Below are positions 34,662-45,905 of a stretch of DNA of 64,000 bases, piece by piece; position 1 is the stretch's first letter; the number at the start of each line of letters is the position of its first letter. The notes under the pieces are model-generated. The model saw only the letters and a list, made by a program, of their open reading frames with translations, had not been told where the DNA came from and did no database searches. The stretch is from positions 18,352,001 to 18,416,000 of the forward strand of contig OY987267.1 of assembly GCA_963920665.1 (NCBI GenBank). The letters are read 5' to 3'. Source of the DNA: Straminergon stramineum. Its lineage: Eukaryota; Streptophyta; Bryopsida; Hypnales; Calliergonaceae. The position numbers and the translations under genes were made by a program.

Positions 34662-35075
34662 CAATTTTCTTTGCCTTATATAGAATACAGTTGACATTTT
34701 TTATCTTGCATAATTAACATTCAACTCTTATGCAATCCCAATCAAACAAATGGCCAAATTTTAGTTTCTCAGAAGCCAAAATCCATTTTGGGTGAGTTGT
34801 TTCATTTAATTTTCATGGTTTTACATACTAATTGATTGAAAAACACTAGTGATGAATTTTTATATTTGATCGTGGAGATGTGTTGGAAGCATCCATAATC
34901 ATATCTTTCATTCTACAAGCATCTCCAAAAAGTTTCACAATTCCCTCTATAAAGATTTCAATGTTGGAGTGACAAATATCCTAATAGATGTATCTTTATT
35001 ATAATTAGATTTTGCTATTTACCCCTCACATTGTAACTAATTTTGTACATTTGAGTGTGATGGTACAATTACTTT
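34662..35075. repeat. Single arm of the foldback element
   Basis: Same orientation as the left arm at 33,182-33,575, running from the ATATAGAATA... region to GTACAATTACTTT. It lacks the MITE. Confidence 0.75.
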
Positions 35076-35929
35076 CCCAAAATCTAACATAAGTAAACAC
35101 CACGTAAGCAACCACATCAAAAGAGTTCATTGACAAAGTTCCTTGTAAGCTGCTGGATGAAAAATGCCCCCCGTTTTTGCTATGCAATTACAATTTGACA
35201 TGTGACTTGTCCACAGAGATTGCCGGTCTTTAGATTATCAATAGTTGCAAATGTCCGATGCAATCTAAAAACCAGTTGCTCTTTATAGTTGCAAAACCCC
35301 TCATTTTCATCTAGTGTTAGGGCATTTGTCACTCCAACATTGAAATCTTTGTAGAGGGAACATGGTTGTTCGGCCGAACAACTTGACAACATGACAAACA
35401 CGATGTCCAACACATCTAATAGACCCCCTTGTCCGTCTAATAAAATAAACTTTAAAGTTAACTTTCAAATAAAGCACTTTCTATTTCCAATCTTGACATA
35501 TTTGAGTTTCATTTTCTTGAAGTGTCTCAATTTAATAATCACTTATTACATTCTAAATTATGGATCATAAATAAAGGGAGATTTCAAATTGTCTCTACTG
35601 CTAGGATAAGGCCTTATGCGACAAAATTGTCTAGTGTATGCAACACTTATCTTATATGACATGCGACGTCAGATGAACAACTCGACACCCAAACCCCAAA
35701 ATGCGTTCAACAGAACAACCCTAATTAGAGCCTTGATTTAGAAAAAAGAATGGCAAAGCCACTTGCTTTGAATAGTCTTTTAAACCACTCAAACCAAGTC
35801 ATTGCCCTCCAAAGAACCAAACATCCATGAGAAGCCTCTTTCGAAGATTCAAGTCATGAGTTCATCCCCGAAACAAGGTGAAAATCAAAGTTTGACCCTT
35901 CAACTTTATACTACAGTCCTGCTAGCACC
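35076..35929. other. Spacer without a supported gene
   Basis: A 77-codon minus frame at 35,180-35,413 has no recognisable domain. No repeats identified. Confidence 0.5.
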
Positions 35930-36175
35930 ACAAGTCGCCCATTGAGAGCAAGAATGGGTGCAGGAAACAGGTGACTTCAAAACAGGCGCAATCGCCCCGT
36001 GGGCAATTGCGGGTCGACGATTCATACTAGGAGCGTGTGTGTAGATGAAAGGGTGATTGCGGGTCTAGGGGGGGCAAGTGTGGGTAGAAGGGGGCGACTG
36101 CGGATAGAAGGGGGGCAACCGCGGGTTGCAAGAGGTGACTTCGGGTACTTGATGGGTGACCGCACTTATGCTTAG
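35930..36175. repeat. GC-rich degenerate repeat cluster 1
   Basis: Repeated variants of GGGCGACTGCGGGT spaced irregularly by 20-40 bp; the G-rich strand is the plus strand. It lies about 0.9 kb beyond the 3' end of the first member of the unknown gene family. Confidence 0.75.
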
Positions 36176-36193
36176 AACCCAAGGCCATTTCTG

Positions 36194-36661
36194 TTAACTC
36201 ATTAGCGTTCCATCACTGAATTTCTAGATGACAGTCATCCTAGTTTAGATAGATATTTTATTAAACCCTAAACCCTATCCAAGGGTTTGACTTGGTATTT
36301 ATAGATACTTCAAAAAAAGATTTTTAGGAATATGGTCATAGACTTTAAGAATACAATTTTTTTTTTTTAACTACCACATGAAGGGAACCTCATTTCAAAT
36401 CCATTCCAACAAACTTAATAAAAAAATAAATAGAATTAGCTTGTACTCAAACTTGGAAAAATTTATGAAATTTCTCTTTCAAATTAAAAAGAAAAATGGG
36501 GGACAACATTGGTTGATCAAACCATATACATAGAATCCACAACTCAAAATGTATAACTTCCATTTCTCCATCAATTTCAAAAGTATTCTTTTGAGTACCT
36601 TTTTATGATGTTTTTTTCCAAATTATAAATCTCAAGAGGAGTCCATACATTCACGGGTTGA
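36194..36661. mobile_element. Degenerate piggyBac-type MITE
   Basis: Interior matches the 580 bp subfamily (GACAGTCATCCTAGTTTAGA, TTCAAATCCATTCCAACAAA, and so on). The ends are worn: TTAACTCATTAGCG at left and CGGGTTGA at right. About 468 bp, with internal deletion. Confidence 0.6.
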
Positions 36662-37066
36662 AGAGCATGGGGATGCTGTCATTTACAATATGTTCAAACC
36701 ATATGTTAAAATATAGAAAAATGCAACCATATGAACTTATACTGAAACTCTCATAGATGATGTAATTTAAATTTATTGAGGGTTCTTTGTATAGAGTCAA
36801 AGTTATTAGAATTCTTGTTTTTTTTAAAACACTACACAAATTTTGCAAGAAATTAACATTCACATAACTTGAAATCATCAAAATTTGTCAAAAATTCAAA
36901 TGTTTGGATCCAAATGCAATCACATTTTCATTCACAAAAAAAAATATCACCGTTCTTGTATTTCAACAAAAATAAGGACAAAATCTTTTTCTTCATATAT
37001 CTTGGAAGAAGTATATAGTCATAAAAGAAACAAGAGCCACCTAAATTATACTCCATCCATTTTCCC

Positions 37067-38760
37067 CTATTCTTCCCTTTTCTTCTTTTTTAGTTCTATT
37101 TGGGCTCTTGCCACTCTCTCTTCCTTCTTCAAAAAACTCAGGTCATGGTTCCACATCTTATTTTGGATCCACCACTTCTTGAACAACGACATCAACCTGA
37201 TGTGTGCCTTTGGCCACGACATCTTCTCCTCCAACTTTTGTTCCAATCTCTTCACAGAAGCTAACTTCATCTTCAACTTCTCTATTTCCGTAGTGGATGA
37301 CAAATCTTCAACATCTACAGACAATGAATCCGACTACAACGACTGATCAATAGGGTCTGCATCCTTCATCTCCTTCAAGCTGTTCAATGTCGATCATGCC
37401 TTTTCTACACCTCCTTCAAACTGTTCAATGTAGATCGTGCCTTTCCCACACCTCCTTTTTCAATGGCAAGGTTGTTTTCTTCTATCCTGCATTTTCCCAT
37501 TATTGTTTGAAGCCGTTCATCTATAATATGATTGACATTTGAACTGGAACCTCCATCTTCTCCCTTATTGAACTTAAGGTAAAATTGTTCCAGTTGTCCC
37601 ATTTCTCTTTGTTGGGCTGCCAAACAAGTTTGTCCAGCTTGAATTAGTTCTTTGAGGGTGCCCACATCCTCAACCTGAATCTCTTCTGCACTCTGCTTCT
37701 CGATGATCTCACACTCCCTTTCTTTTTCTTCGAGATCCTTTAAAAGCATCTCTAACTCCACTTTATAGGATTCCTTTGTTCATCGATTATTGTCTTCTCC
37801 AAGTACACCTTGATGTTCTTGTTCCATTTCAGGCAATACTTCCATGGAAGACAATTTCATCAAGGTTAGAGGAATCTCTTCTTCGGCTTCACTCTCTCCA
37901 TCCAACCTATTTTCATTAATTTCTTGCAAGCTTGCTTACACGTAGTGGAACACTTCATCATCTTTGGGGCGACGGACCCCTATCGGTTCCATAGACATAA
38001 AAGGTTCTCCATACATTGTTGTGGTCCGTCGCATGTTGCCTTCTTCTAATACCACCAACGATAAGTTTTCTTCCATTGATGTATCTTCGATCCTGTCCCT
38101 AGGTTCCAACAATACCTCTTCATCGGAGTTTGATTCTCCAGCTGACGTTGACCAAACGTAATCCTCATCTGCCACTCTTTCTATAATGTTCTTCTTGGGC
38201 CCTAGCCCATCCCAAGGATTATTTGAAGGACCTGCCCTTGGAATGTCTTTTGTAGTTGGAAGGGTGACATTCTTGGATGTCTTGAAGGTCATCCAATCTA
38301 CCGTTTTTCCCAATTGTAACTCTACATATACCATTTGGCATATGCCCATTGAGACTTCGCTTCGTGGAATTTTTTGCTTTCTGTACAATGCTCGGTATAC
38401 TTCGATACATCTCTGGACAAATGCATCATCCTTGTAGTAATGAAGATTTGCTTGGTTTTGCCTCACATGGTGAATGTGTCAATGGTAAAGGAATAGCTTG
38501 TTGATATGGCACCAATCCACAAATAACTTGCAAGTCATCAAGGTCCAATCGGAATTTACATGATGCCATCCTCCATATGCCTTAGCCGCTGGGTCAAAAT
38601 GGGCGTGTCGTTGCCTAGTATGGCAATCTCCTTTCTTCTTTGTCATCTTGTCATGTCGCTCTACCGTAAAGAGAACTAGACTTTTGTTGATAATATAACT
38701 GAAGAAATGAATTTGTAAACGTGGAAGCCACAACACGTGTTGGTGCCCAAACTTCCAACC
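37067..38760 (-). pseudogene. Unknown gene family, copy 1 (N-terminal domain plus coiled coil)
   Basis: Read on the minus strand, one frame runs from at least 38,736 to 37,405 with four in-frame stops, then shifts for the last part to 37,067. The N-terminal part (KAYGGW, VDWCHINKLFL, VRQNQANLHYYKDDAFVQRCIEV) aligns with copies at 45,906 and 54,731. The TGA at about 38,479 falls exactly where copy 2 has Trp (LFLLCWH), so it is a TGG-to-TGA change. The acidic middle and the Lys/Glu-rich tail (37,761-37,405 and 37,324-37,067) are predicted coiled coil. A short tandem duplication sits at 37,375-37,450. I do not recognise the family; no catalytic motif is visible. No introns are evident, so it could be part of a mobile element or a retrocopied gene. 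Confidence 0.7.
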
Positions 38761-38859
38761 GATGAATCGGTAGTCAAACGCTTCAAGATGGATGAAAGGA
38801 GCAGTGTGACCAAGGAAGTGGCAAGTTAGGAATCCAATATCCCCTTAAGTACTTGAAGT

Positions 38860-39215
38860 CGCCTAGGGCGTGTGCATGAAGAGGGTGCATGTAGGTCTTG
38901 GGCGATCGCGGGTCTAGGTCCTACTGTACACAAATTGCCATTCAAGAAAAATTAGAGTTTGTTGAAGGAGACCTTGGGTGTAGGGTGACCACAGGTATAG
39001 GGGGGCAGTTGCATATAGGGCGACCACAGGTCATTTCTTGAGCGACCGCGGGTCTTAGATTCAAGAGGTCTTTCAGTTCATGACGATAGGGGCAGCTGCA
39101 TATGGGGCGATCACGGGTCAAGGGCGACCGCCAATCTAAGATTTAGAAAGGTCTTTCTTTTCTTGACGACGAGGGCAGTTGCATATAGGGTGACCACGGG
39201 TCAAGGGCACCAGAA
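38860..39215. repeat. GC-rich degenerate repeat cluster 2, upstream of family copy 1
   Basis: Variants of GGGCGACCGCGGGTC and GGGTGCATGTAGGTC. It lies just upstream of copy 1 (minus strand); on the gene's sense strand it reads GACCCGCGGTCGCCC. Confidence 0.8.
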
Positions 39216-39359
39216 AACATGAGTTTGACTTTCCCCCCTTACAAATTGGAGGGAAGGTGTTCAAACTTTTCAAGTACCGCTTCCCCTTTTTTTGAGGAAT
39301 AACTCCAGAAAATTCTAAGAGTGAGGCATTCAATACTAAGTGATCAAAAGTTAATTAAG

Positions 39360-39890
39360 TAATAAAGAAAGCAAATTGGTTTAGGAAGTGGAGATTTGGA
39401 AAAGCCCTTCTTCCTAACATTTCATTTCTCCCTCATCCATCCTTGTGGTCATGTCAAATTCAACGTGATCATTTCCTATTTTAATTTTTGGATGGAGTAC
39501 ATTTAGAAGAGACCTTCCCTTTTAGGGGAAACCATGTACATAAAAAAATACTAACACCGTGGGATGTATGAAGAAGAAATCTTTTTATCTACATAAGAAG
39601 TGGTTTAAGAAATGGAGACTTGGGGAAGCTCTTCTCCTTGACATTTCTTTTTTTTCCTTGTGGTCATGTCAAATTCAACTTGACCATTTCCTATTTTAAT
39701 TTTTGGAGGGAGTACATTGAGAGGAGACCTTTCCTTTTGGGGGAAACCATGTACAAAAAAATACTAACACCATGGGATGCATGAAGAAGAAATCTTTTTA
39801 TCTACATAAGAAGTGGTTTAAGAAATGGAGACTTGGGGAAGCCCTTCTCCTCATCATTTCATTTTCCATCCTCCAACATAGGAATTTCAA
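39360..39890. repeat. Tandem repeat, ~220 bp unit
   Basis: The phrase GGTTTAAGAAATGGAGA (or close) recurs at about 39,378, 39,602 and 39,815, with shared sequence between (GGTCATGTCAAATTCAAC, AGGGGAAACCATGTACA). About 2.3 units. Confidence 0.85.
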
Positions 39891-40151
39891 TATAGTCCTC
39901 CCCTTGATATATCAAAGGGATTTAAAACACATTTGAAGGGGTGAATGAATATTGAATTTATTGAAGATTAAAAAGTTAGGAAATGACACTTTGAATGGTT
40001 TATATCTTACAAGTACAAGGTTTAGGAGTTCAAACTTTTTTACGACATATAATGAAAAGCAACTCACATGTATTTGTCATTTTATCCACCCTAAAAAATA
40101 GAAGTACATTACTTTTGGAGTGGCATATATGGAGAACGTCCATGGTTTTTC

Positions 40152-40190
40152 TATAGGGTTTAGGATATAGGGTTAGGGTTTAGGGTTTGG
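40152..40190. repeat. Short telomere-like TTTAGGG stretch
   Basis: Imperfect TTTAGGG/TTAGGG units over about 40 bp. Plant telomeric repeat type, interstitial. Confidence 0.6.
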
Positions 40191-40394
40191 AAAACTCTCT
40201 TCAATTTGTCTAATTAGTCATACTAAAATTTCAATATTTATAGATTGATTCTGTATTATTAACTAATTACAAGCATTGAAGGACATGTCAGTTATCGTGT
40301 ATGGAAGATGCAATTAAGCTTGACTTCATTAGAGATGGAGATGCCTTACATCTTCTCCTACATTGGTTTTTGGACTGATGTGACTTTAAGATAG

Positions 40395-40720
40395 AGGCGA
40401 TTCTGGTTAGGGGGCAAGTTCAGGTTCTGGGCGACTGTGGATGGAGGTGAGTTCAAGTTTTGGTGTTGTTGAGCCCAATTTGTTGGAATGGGAGGTGATT
40501 GCGGGTGGGGGGTGGGGGGTGAGTTTAGGTCCTAGGTGACCGCGGGTGGGGGCGAGTTCAAATCTTGGTCTTCTTGAGCCCAATTTGTTGGAATGGGGGG
40601 CGACTGCTGGTAGGGGCGAGTTCAAGTCTTGGTGTTGTCGAGTCCAATTTGGTGGAATAGGGGGTGACTACAGGTGGGGGGGCAAGTTTAGGTCTTGGGC
40701 AACCGCAAGTGGGGGCTTGC
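40395..40720. repeat. GC-rich degenerate repeat cluster 3
   Basis: Three or more units of roughly 85-90 bp, each with GGGGCGAGTTCAAGTCTTGG, TTGGAATGGGGGGCGAC and similar phrases. G-rich on the plus strand. No family gene follows it on the minus strand within 1.2 kb, so this cluster is an orphan. Confidence 0.8.
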
Positions 40721-41005
40721 CTTCCAATCTAGAGATGTTTTAATAAGTGTAACAAATTCAACTTTTAACATCCAAGAACAAGTCACTTCATTAGGACCTT
40801 GGGGTCTTCAAGGCATCTTCGGGTGATGCATGGAAGTTATTGGCTTCCTGGAAGTCATTGTTCTTGTGGAGGTCTTGGGTTCAATCCCCAATGAGATCAA
40901 TTTGGTTTGGTTCTTGTAGCCAACCTACAAAAAAATAAAACGAAACGTCAAGCTAATTCCCTGTGGTATGTGGGAGGGAAGGTGATTTCATTTTCAAGGT
41001 CTAGA

Positions 41006-41135
41006 AGATGGTCCATGAGAGTTATAGAAAATCAGTATTGAATTTCATACAGAAATGTGTGTGGTGCAACCTTGCACCTCATACATTTCCATACGAAATT
41101 CAATACTGACCTTTTAAACCCTCATAGTACATCTC
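41006..41135. other. Near-palindromic hairpin
   Basis: Positions 41,031-41,070 and 41,071-41,110 are inverted copies with about six mismatches in 40 and virtually no loop; weaker pairing continues outward for about 25 bases. It could be a MIRNA-like or short-foldback structure. The near absence of a loop is unusual for a miRNA precursor. Confidence 0.75.
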
Positions 41136-42190
41136 CAAAACCTTGGGAATTAAATGATGTTTCTTACTCACCTATTGGAGTGACTAAACTTGACGTTTTG
41201 TCTTTTTGGAGAGAGATTATTTTTTGTTTACAAAAGTTTAAGTAAACCTTGGATAGCTTTTACAAGAACATATTGAATGTCCTCTATAGAATACTTAGCC
41301 AAAGAAATTGTACATTGTATAAGGATTTTCCTGTTACGCTTCTTCATCTTTTAACGATGAGGTGGCTAATTTTGAGTCCATAAATGTTAGAAACTCTCTA
41401 TACAAGATAGAAGAGCATCTCTTCATCCTGTAAATTTTGTAGTGTAAGAAGGGGTGGTCCTCCTTGGAAGGTTTACTTCCCAAGACCGCATCTATAATTT
41501 ATAACTTACCAATTTACAACGTCTAAGAAAGATGATTTCCAAAGTGTCCCACTTGTCCATTTAGAAATATCTTGTATCTTATGGGTGACCAATTTTCAAG
41601 GATTGGCATGCGAAAAAAAGAAATGATAGAATTCAAACACCCTTGATGGTTTGAACAATGTCTTCATCAAAGATAACAATCTTTTGATTTGATGTGCATA
41701 TGCTTAATTTGTTGTTCATTTCAATGTACTTTGCAATAGGTTTGTTTGCATTTATGACCTTTTTCATCCAAAAAGGGTTTAGGGTTGTGTAAAAAAGTTG
41801 ATTTCATATTCAATGTAGAGCAAACTCAAAGAAATTAGAAGAAGACTTTGGGCACTTCTAAAATAACCTCTATAATATTATTATGCAATGGTAGAATGTA
41901 AGCATTTCAAGTTCTACCTTTTTGTTTCAATAGAAGTCAATCATGTCACGTACTTTTGTATTTTTGATTCCCTTTTTCCCTTTTGGCCCATTCCTTTTTT
42001 TTCTTTGTGAACAATGTAGACATATTTTTGGAACCATAAAGAAATAACTCAAAATCTAATTCCACATTCTAGACCATATCATAGTAGTCTTATGATTTTA
42101 TTTGAAAGCAAGCGAAATAGAAGTGGGAAGTTGTAATGCCAATGTTTCTACCCCATATCAAGGTTTCTTTTTGCTATTATTTTCGATGGT
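41136..42190. other. Spacer without a supported gene
   Basis: AT-rich, no open frame of note and no repeat recognised. Confidence 0.55.
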
Positions 42191-42194
42191 CCAT

Positions 42195-42410
42195 CCTTTC
42201 TAGACCTGCGGTCGCCCCCAAACAGGTGGTCACTCCAAAACTCGTGGTCGCTTAGATCCATGAGCACCTTTGGAACCCATAGTTGCCCCCTTCCTGTGGT
42301 TGCCTCCATACCCATGGTTGCCCATTTGGCACGCGCGAGACCCACATGCACCCAAAGGCGACCTCGAGTACTTAAGTAGTCGCCCAGACCTGCGGTTGCC
42401 ATTCTTGGTG
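42195..42410. repeat. GC-rich degenerate repeat cluster 4, upstream of kinase-like gene
   Basis: C-rich on the plus strand: GACCTGCGGTCGCCCCC, CCCATGGTTGCCC, and ACCCACATGCACCC. It ends about 140 bp before the ATG of the kinase-like gene and reads in the same sense as clusters upstream of the other family members. Confidence 0.8.
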
Positions 42411-42546
42411 TTGCGCATTGGCTTTCATCCACCTTAAAGTGGTTGAATGCGTGCTCATGGGCCAAGGTGACTTCAGAAGGGGAAGTTTTTGCTAATTTTC
42501 CTCGCCAAGTTCAAGTCAAGAACACCTCGTTTTTCAAAAGAGGACC

Positions 42547-44118
42547 ATGTCTACTTCAAAGGAAGGAAGTAGTACATGTTAGATATCGGCTTGGGACAAG
42601 GACCTTGACAATCCTACAGCATTTCTTGTAGATATAACTACAAAGGAGGTAATTGGGGGTGCAGGACCATCCAAGACAAAGAAGTCCAAGACAGCACATG
42701 ACAAGGACCCTACCTATCCTCAAGCACGATATACGACCTATGCGCATGAGGCTTGTTTGCAATGGTATGAGGAAAAAAATGTACAATATTTGGAGAGGAA
42801 ATACTTGAGAAATAAAGAGGCAAGCATCCAATCCTTGAAGGATGAGTTGGAGGAATTTATTACAAAGAAATGCAAGGAATCTTTAGACTATGCAGATGTG
42901 GATGAAGTGTATTTCAACCAATGGCAAACATGGATTAGCAATTGCCTACAAACTGGTATATTCAACACCAAGAAGTTGATGCTTGAGTTGCAACCTATAG
43001 TGCCTGGATTTGAAGAAATGGATAGGGCCCAGGAGTTTCGTGAGAAGATGGATTGGTGGCAAATTGCAGCAAAAAGATTGTCAAGGTTTGAAGCTAGGGG
43101 TATGGGGTGGCAAACAAATGCATTGAAGGTTGCATTTACGAGAGATAGTGGTTCATGTATCATGTGGGTCTACTCAGAGGCCAAGGTGGTTCCACATACT
43201 GGATTTGATCGTCAAGGAGGATATGCAAAGGTGCGCAAGGTACGCATTGAAGGGATGTCCACAATTCCAGCACATGTACATTTTGCGAGGAAATTGTCAA
43301 AGCAAAGGAACAAATGTGATGCGAGGGTGGAGTGGTCAGTGGAGGCTTTGGTATGCCCGTTGAATCATCCGGCCATTCTTAAATTCCTAGCTGTCTATGA
43401 CCAAACAATGGAAGCATACACTTTGTGGTGGAATGGTGGTAATTTCAAAGAGTTGCTTCATTTGAATGAGAAGGTGGTGTTGCATGCGGAATGGCATGAA
43501 ATCAAGTTGGTCAAGCAACTTACAGGCCAACAACAAAAAGAAATTAGCCTCTTCCAAAGACACAAGGCGAAGTTGGTGTGGGCCCTAGTTTATGTGACAA
43601 GTCTCGTGCACAATGACTTGTCACCTGTGAACATATTGTTGCATTATCCCCCCTTCTCGGACGAAGAGATCAACATTGGGATTTGTGATTGGGGAATTGC
43701 AAGTCGTATTCAAGAAGGAACTCCCTCACATTTGGGATATGAAAAATAGGAAAAACTTGATGATGAGAGGATGGGCCGTTGGTAGGTAGCTCTAGAGTTG
43801 TTCTATTTGTTTGGGCCAAAGGGTTTAGATACGAGTCTAGATGTGATCAAAGCGACCTACAAATATTTGGTGAAATTCGACTCTTATTTGATTGGAAAGT
43901 TGACCCAACGCATGAACATAGAACACATGGTTGAATACGACAAGAACTTATTTAGAAATCATGAGTCATCAAGGTACTTTGCCATGAAGTTACGTGAACT
44001 AGCTGATCCTAATGTTAACAGAAGACCAACATGTGTGCAAGTGGTAGACCTCCTCATGGGTAAACCATGGTTCATGAAACCACACGAATTTGTCTTTCGG
44101 GACTCTGTCCTCTCATAG
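42547..44118 (+). pseudogene. Coiled-coil, divergent kinase-like protein (three in-frame TAG)
   Basis: A single frame from ATG 42,547 to the TAG at 44,116-44,118 (about 523 codons) is broken by TAG at 42,580, 43,747 and 43,783, with no frameshift. The first 130 residues are charged and partly coiled coil (YLERKYLRNKEASIQSLKDE). The kinase-like part has a loop-like GGYAKVRKVRI, then NHPAILKFL, VHNDLSPVNILL (HND for HRD, with catalytic Asp and Asn kept), ICDWGIA (DWG for DFG), and RW-stop-VALEL where APE would be. The C-terminus NRRPTCVQVVDLLM matches the end of kinase domains. It may once have been an atypical kinase. The upstream GC-rich cluster links it to the unknown family nearby. Readthrough or recoding is very unlikely. 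Confidence 0.72.
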
Positions 44119-45265
44119 GATTTGATGGAAATTTTTTTAGTAAGAATAGTAACGTTGGCCACCTTTTGTGCCTCCCATTTTGGAAAAGCAATGCAAGTGT
44201 GTAAACTATTTTTAATGTGAAGTGCATGTTTGCACCCAAAATATTGAGTATTGTACATACACATCACCTACTTGCATGCATTTGGATATGAATTCTTTGC
44301 ATGGTTCATTGTAGCTTGAGCATCAAATGAATGGGATTGATATGATTCATAAGTAAGATATAAATTAGCTATGGAGAACTCCAGTCCTTATTCAGTTGAT
44401 ATCCCCAAATTAGATTGAGATAATCCATTGACTATGTTTTCACCCAAAATATCCAAACACTACCGTTTGTACTTTGTAGTGCAAGTACTAATTTTCCCAA
44501 AAAAGGTTTAAGGACACCCTAAACCCTAAGATTTGGTAGTATGCAGACTTGAGAAGATGGGTTTAAAATGTTAGGAATTTTCACCATAAAGATTGGAAAA
44601 TATTATCTTTGGACTTGACCAAAGTCATTGTTCTGGCCATGCCAAAAAGAATGTACCTGGACTTCAAATCATGACATATGTTTTAATTTATTTCGGAAAC
44701 GATGTTGCTTCTTTAGACTCATTCATCAAGATGAATCAACTACATACTTACAAAAATATAGATAATTTGGAATTGTACAACGTGTAGGAAAAAATAGTAG
44801 GTACGAAGAAGTACATAATGACTTAAAAAAAGAATTCTAAAAAATGTACTTGTGGAATTGGAAAATGTCAATCCCAATGGTTATTTTGTTGAGATACAAA
44901 ATGGACATCCCATGATTTAATTATTTTCTAAGAAGATAGAATATTTAGAAAATCCATATTTGTTTGCAAACTAAAAGTCCACATAACTTTGATTTTATGA
45001 ATGAATATGGAATACTTAAGAGCTTTCTACAATAAATAGTGAAATTAGGTTGCCCACACTATATAAATACTTAATATTAGATTACAAGAATGCACTACTT
45101 TTGAATTAGGTGTTGTTGTAATTGGAACTCAAGAACCTTCATGTGTACAAATGGAAATATATGTTGAAATTTTTGTTTACTTTGATGGCTTCTAAAGTAC
45201 CTTTTAGGGGTAAGTCAATCTAATTGTTAAGGCAACCTAATTTTACTATTCAATGAAGGTATCTA
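44119..45265. other. Spacer without a supported gene
   Basis: No open frame above 65 codons beyond chance; nothing recognised. Confidence 0.55.
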
Positions 45266-45530
45266 CCATCGTGGTCAGGGGTTTGGGACCCATAGTCGCC
45301 CCAAACCCGTGGTTGCTCCAGACCCGCATGCACCCCCCAATTGGGGTTGACTTCAACCACGGTTGCCCCAAACCTAGAATCGCCATTACCCACGGTCGTT
45401 GGTGAAGGTCTTGGACCCACGGTCGCCTTCCCGACCCACACGTGCCCCCCCCCTATGGACCCTCACACACACCATTTAGAGTCGTACTCGCCTTGAGGCA
45501 ACTGCAGGTACAAAATGAGACCCTAAACCC
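45266..45530. repeat. GC-rich degenerate repeat cluster 5, upstream of family copy 2
   Basis: C-rich on the plus strand with units such as GACCCACGGTCGCC, AACCCGTGGTTGC and GACCCGCATGCACCCCCC. It lies 375 bp upstream of the ATG at 45,906. Confidence 0.8.
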
Positions 45531-45905
45531 ACAGTCTCCCGTCCTTCCCTTTTGCGCCTTGTCTTTTATCCACCTTGAAGTGGCTAATTGCATGTTCAAG
45601 AGGGGAGGTGGGTGTTGTAAAGAGGATATTCTATCTCTCCTCATGTCACTTTCATCTATATGTTCCATTGATCATAAATCACACAGAATTGTTTGAAACT
45701 TGATTGTGATTGTAAATGTTGATGTTGATGTATTTGTAAATGTGAATTACCACGAGGTAATAGATTTCAGTTAGTACGGCAAGGTTTTAGGCTTGTTGTA
45801 TTTGGCATAGTATCCGAGTACAATTGATCGTATAGATCGAGCACTACGGAAAATGAGCCCCTACCATTGATGCCTGCTACAATCAAACACCTTATATGAC
45901 AAGAG

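Noticed and set aside
40152..40190. True telomere or chromosome end
   Set aside because: Only about 40 bp, imperfect and with unique sequence on both sides; interstitial telomere-like tracts are common.
42547..44118. Alternative genetic code or stop readthrough because all three internal stops are TAG
   Set aside because: Nearby genes use normal stops, the neighbouring family members carry all three stop types, and the gene shows other signs of decay; pseudogene is simpler.
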